A stretch of DNA of 64,000 nucleotides. Source: CAVQMB01 sp963713445 (lineage in GTDB: Bacteria > Pseudomonadota > Gammaproteobacteria > Competibacterales > Competibacteraceae). Shown in pieces: positions 26,949 to 35,622 of the stretch (position 1 is its first letter; every line of letters begins with the position of its first letter). The DNA is taken from positions 62,001 to 126,000 of the forward strand of contig CAVQMB010000007.1 in assembly GCA_963713445.1 (NCBI GenBank), given 5' to 3'. The notes below the pieces were generated by a model, which ran no database searches, was not told the DNA's origin, and saw only the letters and a list, made by a program, of their open reading frames with translations. The position numbers and the translations under genes were made by a program.

Positions 26949-27598
26949 CCGAGGGCTATGCCGGCTGCTGCGCGGCCATCCGCGACGCCGATCTGCGTGG
27001 CGAACTGGCCGCGATCAAGGCGCCGACCCTGGTGGTGGCGGGTGGCTACGACGCCGCCACCCCGCCCGCCGACGGCCGCTTTCTGGCCGAGCACATCGAC
27101 GGCGCACGCTACGTCGAGCTGGACACCGCGCATCTGTCCAATATCGAAGCCGCCGTGGCGTTCACTGATCGGCTGCTGGCATTCCTCGGCGCAGGTCAAC
27201 CGGTCATGGACGACGCTGAGCGCTACCGCCAGGGTATCGCGGTGCGCCGGGCGGTGCTGGGCGATGCCCACGTCGACCGTTCGCTGCAGCGGCTGAGCCC
27301 GTTCAATGACGAGTTCCAGAATCTCATCTCGCGCTACGCCTGGGGCGAGATCTGGACCCGGCCGGGTCTGCCGCGTCACACTCGCAGCCTGCTCACCATT
27401 GTGATGACGGCAGCGCTGGGGCGCGAGGCCGAGCTGCGGCTGCACCTGAATGCGGCGCGCAACAATGGCGTGAGCCGCGACGAGATCAAGGAGGCGTTGC
27501 TGCAGGCCGCGATTTACTGCGGCGTGCCGGCAGCCAATACGGCATTTCATGTCGCCGAGGCGGTGTTCGCCGAACAGGACGGCGCGGACCCGACGTAA
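26949..27598 (+). pseudogene. Truncated pcaL copy (second)
   Basis: Begins abruptly inside the PcaD half (CCGAGGGCTATG, matching 14080 onward) and continues through the whole PcaC half to the stop. Only about two substitutions differ from the functional gene. The nucleophile Ser95 is missing and no proper start exists, although an internal GTG at 27032 could in principle yield a PcaC-like product. The match to the original locus extends unbroken to 27863. Confidence 0.9.
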
Positions 27599-27658
27599 CG
27601 GATTCCGCCGCAGGGCAGGGGAGGCGGCGTCCGCAGGGCAAGCTGGAGGAGAATCGCC

Positions 27659-28093
27659 ATGACGACCGGGAATCCGGCGAAACGCACCCAGGTCGGCATC
27701 ATCGGGGCCGGACCGGCCGGTCTGCTGCTGGCGCATCTGCTGCACCAGCAGGGCATCGAATCGGTGGTTTTGGAGCGCCACAGCCGCGACTACGTTGAGC
27801 AGCGGGTGCGGGCCGGGGTGCTGGAACAGAACACCGTCGACCTGCTGATGGCGGCCGGTCTGGATCCGGAGTATCTGGCGTTAGGAAGATCGAAAGATGA
27901 CCGATTGAGCAACTACCGTGACTTTTTTAAAGCCCATGTTGGGCCAGACCGATTAAAGGAAATCAGGGAGACTATTAACAAGGGGCTGGCGCTGGGAAAC
28001 GAGCGATTCACGTCACAACTAGAAGCGTTAACCGAGCAACGCGTCACGGCAAGAAAGCCGGGAAGGCCACGACATCGTAATATTGAAACATGA
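27659..28093 (+). pseudogene. In-frame pobA'-RAYT' chimera
   Basis: 144 codons. The first 68 are identical to PobA (FAD motif IIGAGPAG included), with the original GGAGGAG ribosome site. At 27863/27864 the frame passes directly into the last 76 codons of the RAYT transposase (DPEYLALGRSKDDRL to RPRHRNIET). No stop is created, so a hybrid peptide could be translated, but neither half is functional. Confidence 0.9.
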
Positions 28094-28140
28094 ATATTAC
28101 TCTGACCCCGAATATTCCTCTGACCCCGAATATTCGGTCA
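27864..28140 (+). mobile_element. RAYT 3' fragment with terminal palindromes
   Basis: Matches 30493-30746 (offset 2629). After the RAYT stop there are two successive AATATT-flanked CTCTGACCCC units (28092-28134), then CGGTCAGGG. These are the same units that end the two complete RAYT elements, here in tandem. Confidence 0.85.
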
Positions 28141-28144
28141 GGGC

Positions 28145-28495
28145 CAGTTGTTCAATGAAGCCGAAGCCGAGGCGCCCGGAACGGACGAGGCCCCGGACAC
28201 CCGCAACGATACGCCGGCCCGATCGATAGCCCGCAAGGCCCACGGTAAACGCTGGGCCTTGCCGCCGGCATTGCCCCGGGTCGACGTCTCGGAAGACCAA
28301 CGTCAGTGCGACTGCGGCACAGCCAAGGTCAAGATCGGCGAGGAGCTCAGCGAGCAGCTGGACATCATCCCCATGCAAATCCGGGTGATCCACACGGTGC
28401 GTCCGCGTTATGCCTGCCCCAAAGGCGCGGCAGCGCCCGCGGTCGCCCCGGCACCGCCCCGGGCGCTGCCGCAAGCCGATGCCGAGGGGGGCTGA
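28145..28495 (+). mobile_element. IS66 transposase fragment
   Basis: LFNEAEAEAP followed by LPRVDVSEDQRQCDCGTA and EELSEQLDIIPMQIRVIHTV is the zinc-finger region of the large IS66 transposase (TnpC). Only about 115 codons remain; the frame ends in unrelated Ala/Pro-rich sequence and the DDE domain is missing. Confidence 0.85.
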
Positions 28496-28523
28496 TTCAG
28501 TCCCCCTCTCGCAGTTCCGCGGC

Positions 28524-29576
28524 TCAGTCGACTTCTTCGGCCAAGAGGTCGCGAATGCAGGCATCGATCTGGTCGCCATCTGACTTGGTCAGGCAGAACA
28601 TTGCGAAATGCGCCTGCAGGCTGTCGACAACCCGAAATTTGCTATTCGGAATGAGCTTCTGCTCGGCCTCGCAGTCGGCGGGCGGGAAGAACATGTCGCG
28701 CGAAAACGGCACGACATAGGTCTTCGCCTTGATCCGACCGAGCGCCGCCTTGAGGTCTCCGCCGGTGTGGCGGCTCACGTCGCCATGCCGCCACTTCCAC
28801 CCCATCCAGATCAGATTGTTGGGGTCCATCGGCGCGAAATAGGCTTCCCAAAACCGGTGCAGGAAATCCTCAAGCGAGGTGAAGCCGACCTCGCGCCAGG
28901 CTTCCTTGTTGTAAAAGTCCTGGCAGAGTCCCATGACCGACCAGGTCTGCGCATGGCGGCGCAGCCCGACGTGAACGTCACTCTGGTGTTTATAGAAACC
29001 CCCATTCCAGGCGGGGTCCGATTTGAGAGCATCCTCGTGCGACCGGACAAAGATGTAGTCGTGCGGGGTCGTCTTGGCGGTGCCGGCAAACGGCAGCGCC
29101 CGTTTGACCATGTCGGGGAAGGCGACCGCCCATTCATAGGTTTGCTCGGCGCCCATCGACCATCCGAGAACGAGCTCCAGGCGCTTGATGCCGAAGTGCT
29201 CGCTCAGCAGGCGATGCTGGGCCCGCACATCGTCGCCGATAGTGACATTTGGGAAGGCACCGCCATTGAACGGCGCGGGCGTGTTGCTCGGCGAGGAGGA
29301 GAAGCCGTTGGCAAATTGACCCGGAAGGATGATGAAATATTTTGTCGGATCGATCGGCCTGTCTTCGCCGATGAAAATCTCCATCGATTTCGATGTTCCG
29401 GACCACATATGCGGAAATAGTATTACATTGTCCTTCGCCGCGTTCAGCGTGCCTTGCGTCTTGAAGGCGAGTTTTGCATTGGGCAGCGTGATGCCGCTTT
29501 CGAGTTCGAAGTCGCCGAGCTCGAAGTATTGATGCGGGCCGTGCGTTTCTTCGGAGTAGTAGTTACTTACAGACAT
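28524..29576 (-). CDS. MetX-like alpha/beta hydrolase
   Basis: 350 residues of the homoserine O-acetyltransferase-like alpha/beta-hydrolase group. Nucleophile Ser lies in LVLGWSMGAEQ, the catalytic Asp in VPFSRDMFFPP and His in LQAHFAMF. It lacks clear homoserine-specific context and belongs to the diverged subgroup annotated as alpha/beta fold hydrolases, so acyltransfer or hydrolysis of a small ester is the safe call. It starts ATG 29576 with a Shine-Dalgarno-like CAGGAGCAA on the minus strand. It is an intact island between transposon fragments. Confidence 0.8.
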   Translation of the reverse strand: MSVSNYYSEETHGPHQYFELGDFELESGITLPNAKLAFKTQGTLNAAKDNVILFPHMWSGTSKSMEIFIGEDRPIDPTKYFIILPGQFANGFSSSPSNTPAPFNGGAFPNVTIGDDVRAQHRLLSEHFGIKRLELVLGWSMGAEQTYEWAVAFPDMVKRALPFAGTAKTTPHDYIFVRSHEDALKSDPAWNGGFYKHQSDVHVGLRRHAQTWSVMGLCQDFYNKEAWREVGFTSLEDFLHRFWEAYFAPMDPNNLIWMGWKWRHGDVSRHTGGDLKAALGRIKAKTYVVPFSRDMFFPPADCEAEQKLIPNSKFRVVDSLQAHFAMFCLTKSDGDQIDACIRDLLAEEVD

Positions 29577-29716
29577 TGCTTGCTCCTGTAGTGGTCGCGA
29601 TTTTTCATCTCTAACCTAAGTTTTGTTATGAAAGGCCAATGGGCCGTTACGCGGGCAGAATATACCGCTGTCTTGAAACGTAGCAACCTGAAATGGTTCA
29701 GAAGTCTCGCACAGGC

Positions 29717-29846
29717 GACCGCGTCCGCCGCCCTTGAGATAGAACGGGTCCGACGCCGCTTCCAACCGCGCCCGCGGCGTGACCGCCTCCCATTCCGCCA
29801 GAAACCGATCGCGCCGGGTCACCTTCTTCTTCGCGGCGTATCCAAG
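29717..29846 (-). mobile_element. IS5-type transposase N-terminal scrap
   Basis: Minus strand reads TRRDRFLAEWEAVTPRARLE and DPFYLKGGGRGR, the N-terminal region of IS5-family transposases. Nothing downstream survives. Confidence 0.6.
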
Positions 29847-29941
29847 TTATCAGCCGTCCGGCCGTGTCGGAAAAACGGCTGTCGCTCACCCCGAGCGGCC
29901 GCTGGATTTCATTGCCCGCCTGGCGGCGTTGGTGCCCAAGC
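29846..29941 (+). mobile_element. IS91 transposase scrap
   Basis: About 95 bp matching the Tyr region of the IS91-type transposase. It carries the same internal deletion (CTCACCCCGAGCGGCCGC junction) as the longer remnant at 32490-32580. It is joined directly to the RAYT element's left end. Confidence 0.8.
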
Positions 29942-30746
29942 GAATATTTGGGGTGAATATTTGGGGTCAGAGTAATATTAACCTGTTATTATTGCCTTGT
30001 TGACTCGTAACGTAGATGACGCCATGGCAAGATTGACCCGAGTTGCCCCTGTCGGTGTGCCTCAACATATCCTACAGCGAGGAAATAACAGGCAGGTTTG
30101 CTTTGCCGGTGAAGCAGATATGAAAGCGTATCTCAATTGGCTCAAAGCGTTGTCGCGGAAGCATCAGGTCGATGTGCACGCCTGGGTCTTGATGACAAAT
30201 CATGTGCATCTACTGTGTACCCCTTGGAAAGACCATGCCATTAGCCGCATGATGCAATCAATCGGGCGCCTGTATGTTCGCTATTATAATCATACCTACC
30301 AGCGCAGTGGCACGTTGTGGGAAGGACGTTTCAAATCGTGTTTGGTGCAAAGTGAGCGGTATCTGCTTGAACTCTATCGCTATATCGAGTTAAATCCGGT
30401 CAGAGCGGATAGGGTTGGCGATCCCAGTGACTATAGCTGGTCGAGTTATGCGATCAATGCATTGGGCGCGGAAAGTGAACTACAAACGCCGCATCCGGAG
30501 TATCTGGCGTTAGGAAGATCGAAAGATGACCGATTGAGCAACTACCGTGACTTGTTTAAAGCCCATGTTGGGCCAGACCGATTAAAGGAAATCAGGGAGA
30601 CTATTAACAAGGGGCTGGCGCTGGGAAACGAGCGATTCACGTCACAACTAGAAGCGTTAACCGAGCAACGCGTCACGGCAAGAAAGCCGGGAAGGCCACG
30701 ACATCGTAATATTGAAACATGAATATTTCTCTGACCCCGAATATTT
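29942..30746 (+). mobile_element. RAYT element, copy 1, with inverted ends
   Basis: The left end contains GGGGTCAGAGTAATATT within 29956-29980 (preceded by a partial tandem GAATATTTGGGGT). The right end at 30721-30746 is its inverse, CTCTGACCCCGAATATT. The pair brackets one transposase gene. Copy 2 (38951-39740) has the same structure. Confidence 0.8.
30024..30722 (+). CDS. REP-associated tyrosine transposase (RAYT), copy 1
   Basis: 232 residues of the IS200/IS605-like Y1 family. The HUH motif is LMTNHVHLL; the Y-containing stretch RYYNHTYQRSGTLWEGRFKS and the YRYIELNPVRA segment are conserved. ATG 30024 begins MARLTRVAPVGVPQHILQRG, a standard RAYT start. Differences from copy 2 are few (A/D, A/E, H/N and R/M among them). 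RAYTs process REP-type palindromes; the candidate palindromes here flank the gene. Confidence 0.95.
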   Translation: MARLTRVAPVGVPQHILQRGNNRQVCFAGEADMKAYLNWLKALSRKHQVDVHAWVLMTNHVHLLCTPWKDHAISRMMQSIGRLYVRYYNHTYQRSGTLWEGRFKSCLVQSERYLLELYRYIELNPVRADRVGDPSDYSWSSYAINALGAESELQTPHPEYLALGRSKDDRLSNYRDLFKAHVGPDRLKEIRETINKGLALGNERFTSQLEALTEQRVTARKPGRPRHRNIET

Positions 30747-30773
30747 ACGGACTGGTCCGCATTTGGAATTAGG

Positions 30774-32072
30774 CTAGGCCACCTCTTCCTCATCCAGGTC
30801 TTTCAGGACCTTGTTCAATTCGCCGTCAAGGACTACTCTGCCATCCCGCAAGGCCTTGATCACCTCGACACCGCCTTCTAATTCAGCCGGCCTGATCTGC
30901 CAGGATTTGCCATCTTGCATTTCCATCCGAACAAATGCCGCCCTGTTGTCTCTGGCGCCCAGACTCAGGCCCATGGCATATGTGCCGGCATTGCCGAATG
31001 AACTCAGAGCCAGGATAAGCCGGACCATCCAGCCATAGTCCTTGATAGTCAAGCCGGCTTGCTTCATATCCGCGTATGCATAATAAGTGGCGCCACTAAC
31101 CGTGTGCCTTTCCAGGCCATCGGGCAGCAACGTGATCCAGAAATTGCGGCGGCTGACGCATGGCCACATTGCCCCGAGGATCAAAACCGCTATGATCCAA
31201 AAGACCACAACGCTGATCTGGTAGCCTGAATCCATGCTGCTGAATGTGAGGATGTTGGCATCGTGCAATGACAGCAGCCCACAGCCGAACAAGAAAAACA
31301 GCCCGGAAAACAGCAGGACGAAAAAGTCAGTGATTATCAGCCCCCACAACTTGGTGTAACCAATGGCGCCTTCGGGCCGTTTGACCCTGGGGATCAGCAG
31401 ATACAGAGCTAGGCCAAGGGCGAAAGGCAGCCAGAAATAGGCCCGCCAGGGATGCAGGAAGCTTTCGGGAATATATTTTTCCGCAAGGTCAGGGGGGAAA
31501 TTGTATATTTTCAGATACTGCTTGGTGCCACCATCGCTGTAGACAAGGTAATAGATGCGCACCCCGGAGCGTACACTGGCGAAAGGCTCTGTTTTGTCGG
31601 GGAAGATAAGGCTTGGATAGCCGTTTTTTGTTTCCGCGGTGTTGTCCAGCCATTGCTTGGGCGTCCGGCCCTGGTAATACTCATCAATTAGCCAAATCAG
31701 GGACTGCCATTCCGGGCCGGATACCTCCTTGGATTTGACACTGACGACCGCTGTTATGTATTGCTCCAGAGGCTCGTTGCGCTCGGCCTCAAGGGCGGTT
31801 TTCTTGGCTTCTAGTTCGTTCCGCATTCCGTTCAGATACTTGACAAACATTTTGCGGTCGCCGCATCTCTCTTGCTCCGAGTGGTATTTCTTTTCATAGG
31901 CCCGCACCCGCTCGGCCTTCTTTTCCAGGTAGGCTTGCTTCATCAGGGTGAAGTCCGGCTTGAGCACCATGTAGGACTCGCCGATGGTGGTCATGTACAT
32001 CAGGATGGAGACGAAAAGGCCGATGGCAATGGCCAGTCGGCGCAAAAACTCCGCGTTCAGTAGCAACCGCAC
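30774..32072 (-). CDS. Membrane protein of unknown function
   Basis: 432 residues. One N-terminal membrane segment (about 11-30) is followed by a charged periplasmic/coiled region (about 45-200), then three or four further hydrophobic segments (about 215-310) and a soluble C-terminal domain ending in an acidic tail (LDEEEVA). No family is recognised. The gene lies 17 bp behind the truncated ORF ending at 32090, so the two probably formed an operon, which is now cut by an IS91 remnant. Confidence 0.65.
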   Translation of the reverse strand: MRLLLNAEFLRRLAIAIGLFVSILMYMTTIGESYMVLKPDFTLMKQAYLEKKAERVRAYEKKYHSEQERCGDRKMFVKYLNGMRNELEAKKTALEAERNEPLEQYITAVVSVKSKEVSGPEWQSLIWLIDEYYQGRTPKQWLDNTAETKNGYPSLIFPDKTEPFASVRSGVRIYYLVYSDGGTKQYLKIYNFPPDLAEKYIPESFLHPWRAYFWLPFALGLALYLLIPRVKRPEGAIGYTKLWGLIITDFFVLLFSGLFFLFGCGLLSLHDANILTFSSMDSGYQISVVVFWIIAVLILGAMWPCVSRRNFWITLLPDGLERHTVSGATYYAYADMKQAGLTIKDYGWMVRLILALSSFGNAGTYAMGLSLGARDNRAAFVRMEMQDGKSWQIRPAELEGGVEVIKALRDGRVVLDGELNKVLKDLDEEEVA

Positions 32073-32089
32073 AGGTTTCCTCCTCAGAA

Positions 32090-32398
32090 CTACTTGATGA
32101 ATTTGAATGTGCTAAGCGCTTTTACCGTAATGTCTTTTTGCCTAACTTCATTGGGCTTCTTGGCTTCGGCTCTGGACGTGACCTGGCTCATTGCCAGCAC
32201 GCAGGCAGGGCCGTCCGGATTGATGATAGCCACCATCCAGACAAAGACGCGGCCTTCCCTGAGGTCCTCAAACTGGGCTACCGCTTCAACCGCGTCAAGA
32301 TCGCCGATCTTGGCCAAGCGTCCGGCCAATACTTGGGGGTTGACGCCCGCTCTAAAGACCATGGGAAACACCGCGGACCCATGGGTACGTTTATGCAC
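32090..32398 (-). pseudogene. C-terminal fragment of partner gene
   Basis: About 100 codons with no start: AGVNPQVLAGRLAKIGDLDA, VFVWMVAIINPDGPACVLAM, and a Lys-rich end TVKALSTFKFIK. Its 5' end is replaced at 32399 by IS91 transposase sequence. Family unknown. It stands immediately upstream of the membrane-protein gene. Confidence 0.55.
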
Positions 32399-33190
32399 CC
32401 GGTCGGTAAGGTGGCTGGCTTTTCGCTGCACGCCGGTGTGTCGGCCAAGGCCCATGAACGCAAGAAGCTGGAGCGGCTGTGCCGGTACATCAGCCGCCCG
32501 GCGGTGTCGGAAAAGCGGCTGTCACTCACCCCGAGCGGCCGCTGGATTTCATTGCCCGCCTGGCGGCGTTGGTGCCCAAACCACGCGTGAATCTGACGCA
32601 CTTTCACGGGGTGTTTGCGCCGAACAGCCAACACCGCGCGTGGGTGGCCCCGGCGAAGCGGGGCAAGGGCAACCCGGCCAGAGGATCGGATGATCCGCAA
32701 ACGCCCGCCGAACGCCGGGCATCGATGACCTGGGCACAGCGGCTCAAGCGTGTTTTCAATATCGACATCGAGATATGTCCGGCCTGTGGTGGGTCGGTGC
32801 GAATCATCGCCTGTATCGCGGATTCCGATGTCATCGAGACGATTCTCACCCACCTGGATACGAAAGCGACCGAGTCCCAAGCCCCGAGACGCCCGCCGTG
32901 CCGGGCCCCACCGCAAGCGGGCTGGTTCGGCTGAAGGGCAAGCCCGGAAAGACTCGGAAAACCTTTGCCTCAACACACATGGCCGCGGCCCTGGCAGACG
33001 CGTCGGGGAATCGGTCGGCCTGAGGGCCTGGATTGACCGCAAAGTCGAGGCGGGCAGGGTGTGTTGGCCGAAATGGCGGCGAATTTTGCGCGCTTTCACG
33101 GCAAACTTGGCGGGCACTTGGCGGCACATCGGCTGTGAACTGCGCGTGGACATGACGGGAAAGGGCGTTTTATTCTTCTTATACGTTGCT
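32399..33190 (+). mobile_element. IS91-type remnant with right terminus
   Basis: Transposase C-terminal third (VGKVAGFSLHAGVSA, CRYISRPAVSEKRL, then after an internal deletion and frame change PKPRVNLTHFHGVFAPNSQ to ICPACGGSVRIIACIAD, stop 32934). The tail reaches TTTTATTCTTCTTATAC (33168-33184), resembling the tail of copy 1. It is a different, more diverged lineage than the two duplicate copies. Confidence 0.8.
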
Positions 33191-33919
33191 CGCGAACCAG
33201 CAAGCCCGTCCGCTGTGAAATCAGATTTCTGACTCGCTTGAGAAGTGTCTCTTCCATGGCGGTTCTTTATCGGTGGCTGGTGCCGCGTGCTGAACGGCAG
33301 CAGCGCACGGGGCATCAGGGTTTGCTACGTCACTTGCTGCGTCACCCAGGCAAGCGTCACCTCAATCGCAGAATTTCCGACACTGAGCTAAAAAGCATAG
33401 TCATCTTTTTTCGAAAAGGATGCGGTAGCTGACAACTTCTCTGGCTTCGCGCTGCCCCGAAAACAGGGGACGGTTCGGCCCGACAGGAACTCTGCGTCAA
33501 CCGGATGAACCGTCGGTTTCACATACGTCACCTGCCAGCGGCTGCGAATTCCCGGGGGCTGGGCGGATCGATCTTTATCGCTCACGGGGCTGTGCGAATT
33601 TATCCACTCTATTGGGGGAAGAGCCCTGGAAACAGGGTTATTTCTGCCTGCCGCTTTATCCGCAGATTAATTATTAGACTGGTCTAGACTTTGGTGAGGG
33701 TCGGCTGGCCGGGGATTGCGACAGTGTTCTGGTTTCAACTACTAAATGGATGTAGGTATGTACAGGGAGAACAACGCAATCACCACGCCCGGCGCAGGCG
33801 TAAACAAATTCCCCCGGCGCCATCCCCTGGCATCACCCGGGACCCGACATCTAGGAAAGCAGTAGCGATTCAGTTTGATTCAGTTGCCATAGGCGGCTTA
33901 TACCTACACTGGAGCAAGC
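33191..33919. other. Spacer upstream of porin gene
   Basis: About 730 bp without a convincing gene. Short open frames show no coding features. The last 200 bp should contain the promoter of the porin/PstS-like pair; I cannot identify a Pho-box or clear sigma-70 hexamers. Confidence 0.5.
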
Positions 33920-35143
33920 ATGATGAGAAGCATATCGCGCAAACTGACTAACATCGCGTTGCTTGCGGTGGCGCTGCACGTGGCTGGCGTGAGCGCTGAC
34001 GAATTTGAAGCACCGATGTTTTCATTCAGCGGCTTCGGCACTGTGGGGGTGGTCCACTCCAGCGAAAATCAGGCGGACTTTACCTCTTCCATACTTAAGC
34101 CCAACGGCGCCGGCTACAGCCACGCCTGGAGCGCAGATGTTGACAGCCTGATCGGGGGGCAGGTCACTGCCAATTTCACCCCAAAGCTCTCTGCCGTGTT
34201 ACAGGTCATTGCGGAGCAGAATTACGACAACAGCTACCGGCCGCATGTGGAGTGGGCGAATATCAAGTATCAGGTCACGCCGGATTTCAGTGTGCGCGCC
34301 GGCCGCACGGTACTACCGACCTTCCTGCTCTCCGATAGCCGCAAAGTGGGTTATACATTTCCGTGGGTGCGTCCGCCACTGGAGGTCTATCGCCTGGCAC
34401 CGATTACCGCCAGCGATGGCGTCGATGCAAGCTACCAGATGCGCCTCGGTGAGGTCACGAATATTCTGCAGGCGCACTACGGTCAAAGCGACAACCAGTT
34501 ACCAAACGGCGGCGGCGATATCAAAGCAAGGCAGTCGTGGGGCCTGGCCTATACGGGCGAATACCACGCTACCACCCTGCACATAGGCTACGAATCAACC
34601 CACTTGACCCTCGATAGCACCAAGCCGATTTTCGATGCCTTCAGGCAGATGGGGCCGGAAGGCATCGCCCTTGCGAACAAATACGATGCCAACAACAAAT
34701 CCTTGTCCGTCATCACCCTTGGCGCACGCTACGATCCCGGCCAGTGGTTCGTGATGGGCGAAGTGGGCCATTTGGTCACACACTCCTTCTTTGGTAAAGG
34801 AACCGGCTGGTACGTGAGTGGCGGATATCGGTTTGGGAAATTCACGCCCTACATCGTGTACGGCGAGTCAAAGGCGGACAATCTTTCCGATCCCGGTTTG
34901 GCTAACCCCGCTGCGGCGGGCCTCAATGGTGCCCTCAATACGCTCTTGAGCACGAAACCGGTTCAGAACACCCTTTCCATCGGTGCCCGTTGGGATTTCA
35001 TGCGTAATGCAGCCCTTAAGCTGCAGTACGATCACACCAATATCGGTGCCGGCTCGTCCGGCGTATTGACCAACCTCCAGCCAGGTTTTCAGACGGGTGG
35101 CAGTTACAACGTGTTCAGCGCCACGATTGATTTCGTATTCTGA
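33920..35143 (+). CDS. Outer-membrane porin-like protein
   Basis: 407 residues. Signal peptide (LTNIALLAVALHVAGVSA|DE), then alternating amphipathic strands (FSFSGFGTVGVVHS, WGLAYTGEYHATTLHIGYES, TGWYVSGGYRFGKFTPYIVY) and a C-terminal Phe (SATIDFVF), the outer-membrane beta-barrel signature. Stop and next start overlap (TGATG at 35141-35145), so it is co-translated with a PstS-like periplasmic protein. This pairing suggests anion or phosphate-related uptake; the substrate is an inference. Confidence 0.8.
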   Translation: MMRSISRKLTNIALLAVALHVAGVSADEFEAPMFSFSGFGTVGVVHSSENQADFTSSILKPNGAGYSHAWSADVDSLIGGQVTANFTPKLSAVLQVIAEQNYDNSYRPHVEWANIKYQVTPDFSVRAGRTVLPTFLLSDSRKVGYTFPWVRPPLEVYRLAPITASDGVDASYQMRLGEVTNILQAHYGQSDNQLPNGGGDIKARQSWGLAYTGEYHATTLHIGYESTHLTLDSTKPIFDAFRQMGPEGIALANKYDANNKSLSVITLGARYDPGQWFVMGEVGHLVTHSFFGKGTGWYVSGGYRFGKFTPYIVYGESKADNLSDPGLANPAAAGLNGALNTLLSTKPVQNTLSIGARWDFMRNAALKLQYDHTNIGAGSSGVLTNLQPGFQTGGSYNVFSATIDFVF

Positions 35144-35586
35144 TGAGGCCGATTATGATTAATGCCAGTCGCATCGGTTTGATTATCATCGGGTTGTCCC
35201 TGAGCATGGGGGCCACTGGGGCTGTGGCCGATGTGGTCGCGGTGGTATCGGCCAAAAATCCTGTGACCACGCTGAGCAAAAACCAGATCGTAGACATATT
35301 CCTGGGCAAGGCGAACCGTTTCCCTGATGGCCGCGAAGCCGTGCCGATCGATCAGAACCAAGGTTCTGCCGCGCGCAGGGAGTTCTACTTCAAGTTCGCC
35401 GACAAGTCACCGGCCCAGATCAAGGCATTCTGGTCGAAGATCATTTTCACCGGCCGGGGCCAGCCGCCGCCGGAATTATCGAATGGCATCGAGGTAAAGA
35501 AGTTCATTGCCAAACATCCCGATGCCATCGGCTACATCGAGCAGAATCAGGTAGATGACAGTGTGAAGGTGATCCGCACGAGATAA
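35143..35586 (+). CDS. Short PstS-like periplasmic binding protein
   Basis: 147 residues with a signal peptide (GLIIIGLSLSMGATGAVA). The mature part reads VVSAKNPVTTLSKNQIVDIF, FPDGREAVPIDQNQGSAARR, WSKIIFTGRGQPP and IGYIEQNQVDDSVKVI, the compact single-lobe relatives of phosphate-binding PstS. ATG 35143 overlaps the porin stop by one base; a second in-frame ATG lies at 35155. These short proteins often sit beside a porin and a membrane sensor, as here. Confidence 0.85.
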   Translation: MRPIMINASRIGLIIIGLSLSMGATGAVADVVAVVSAKNPVTTLSKNQIVDIFLGKANRFPDGREAVPIDQNQGSAARREFYFKFADKSPAQIKAFWSKIIFTGRGQPPPELSNGIEVKKFIAKHPDAIGYIEQNQVDDSVKVIRTR

Positions 35587-35622
35587 TCCAATTCATCGCT
35601 CCTGCAAGGGCTTTTTTGGTCA

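Noticed and set aside
28092..28140. CRISPR-like short repeats
   Set aside because: Only two tandem palindromic units without spacers of regular size; they are the RAYT terminal units.
33238..33432. 64-codon ORF
   Set aside because: Overlaps IS91 tail-derived and non-coding sequence, with no conserved features.
35587..35622. Rho-independent terminator between PstS-like and GGDEF-EAL genes
   Set aside because: A T-run exists (GGCTTTTTTGG) but no stable stem precedes it.
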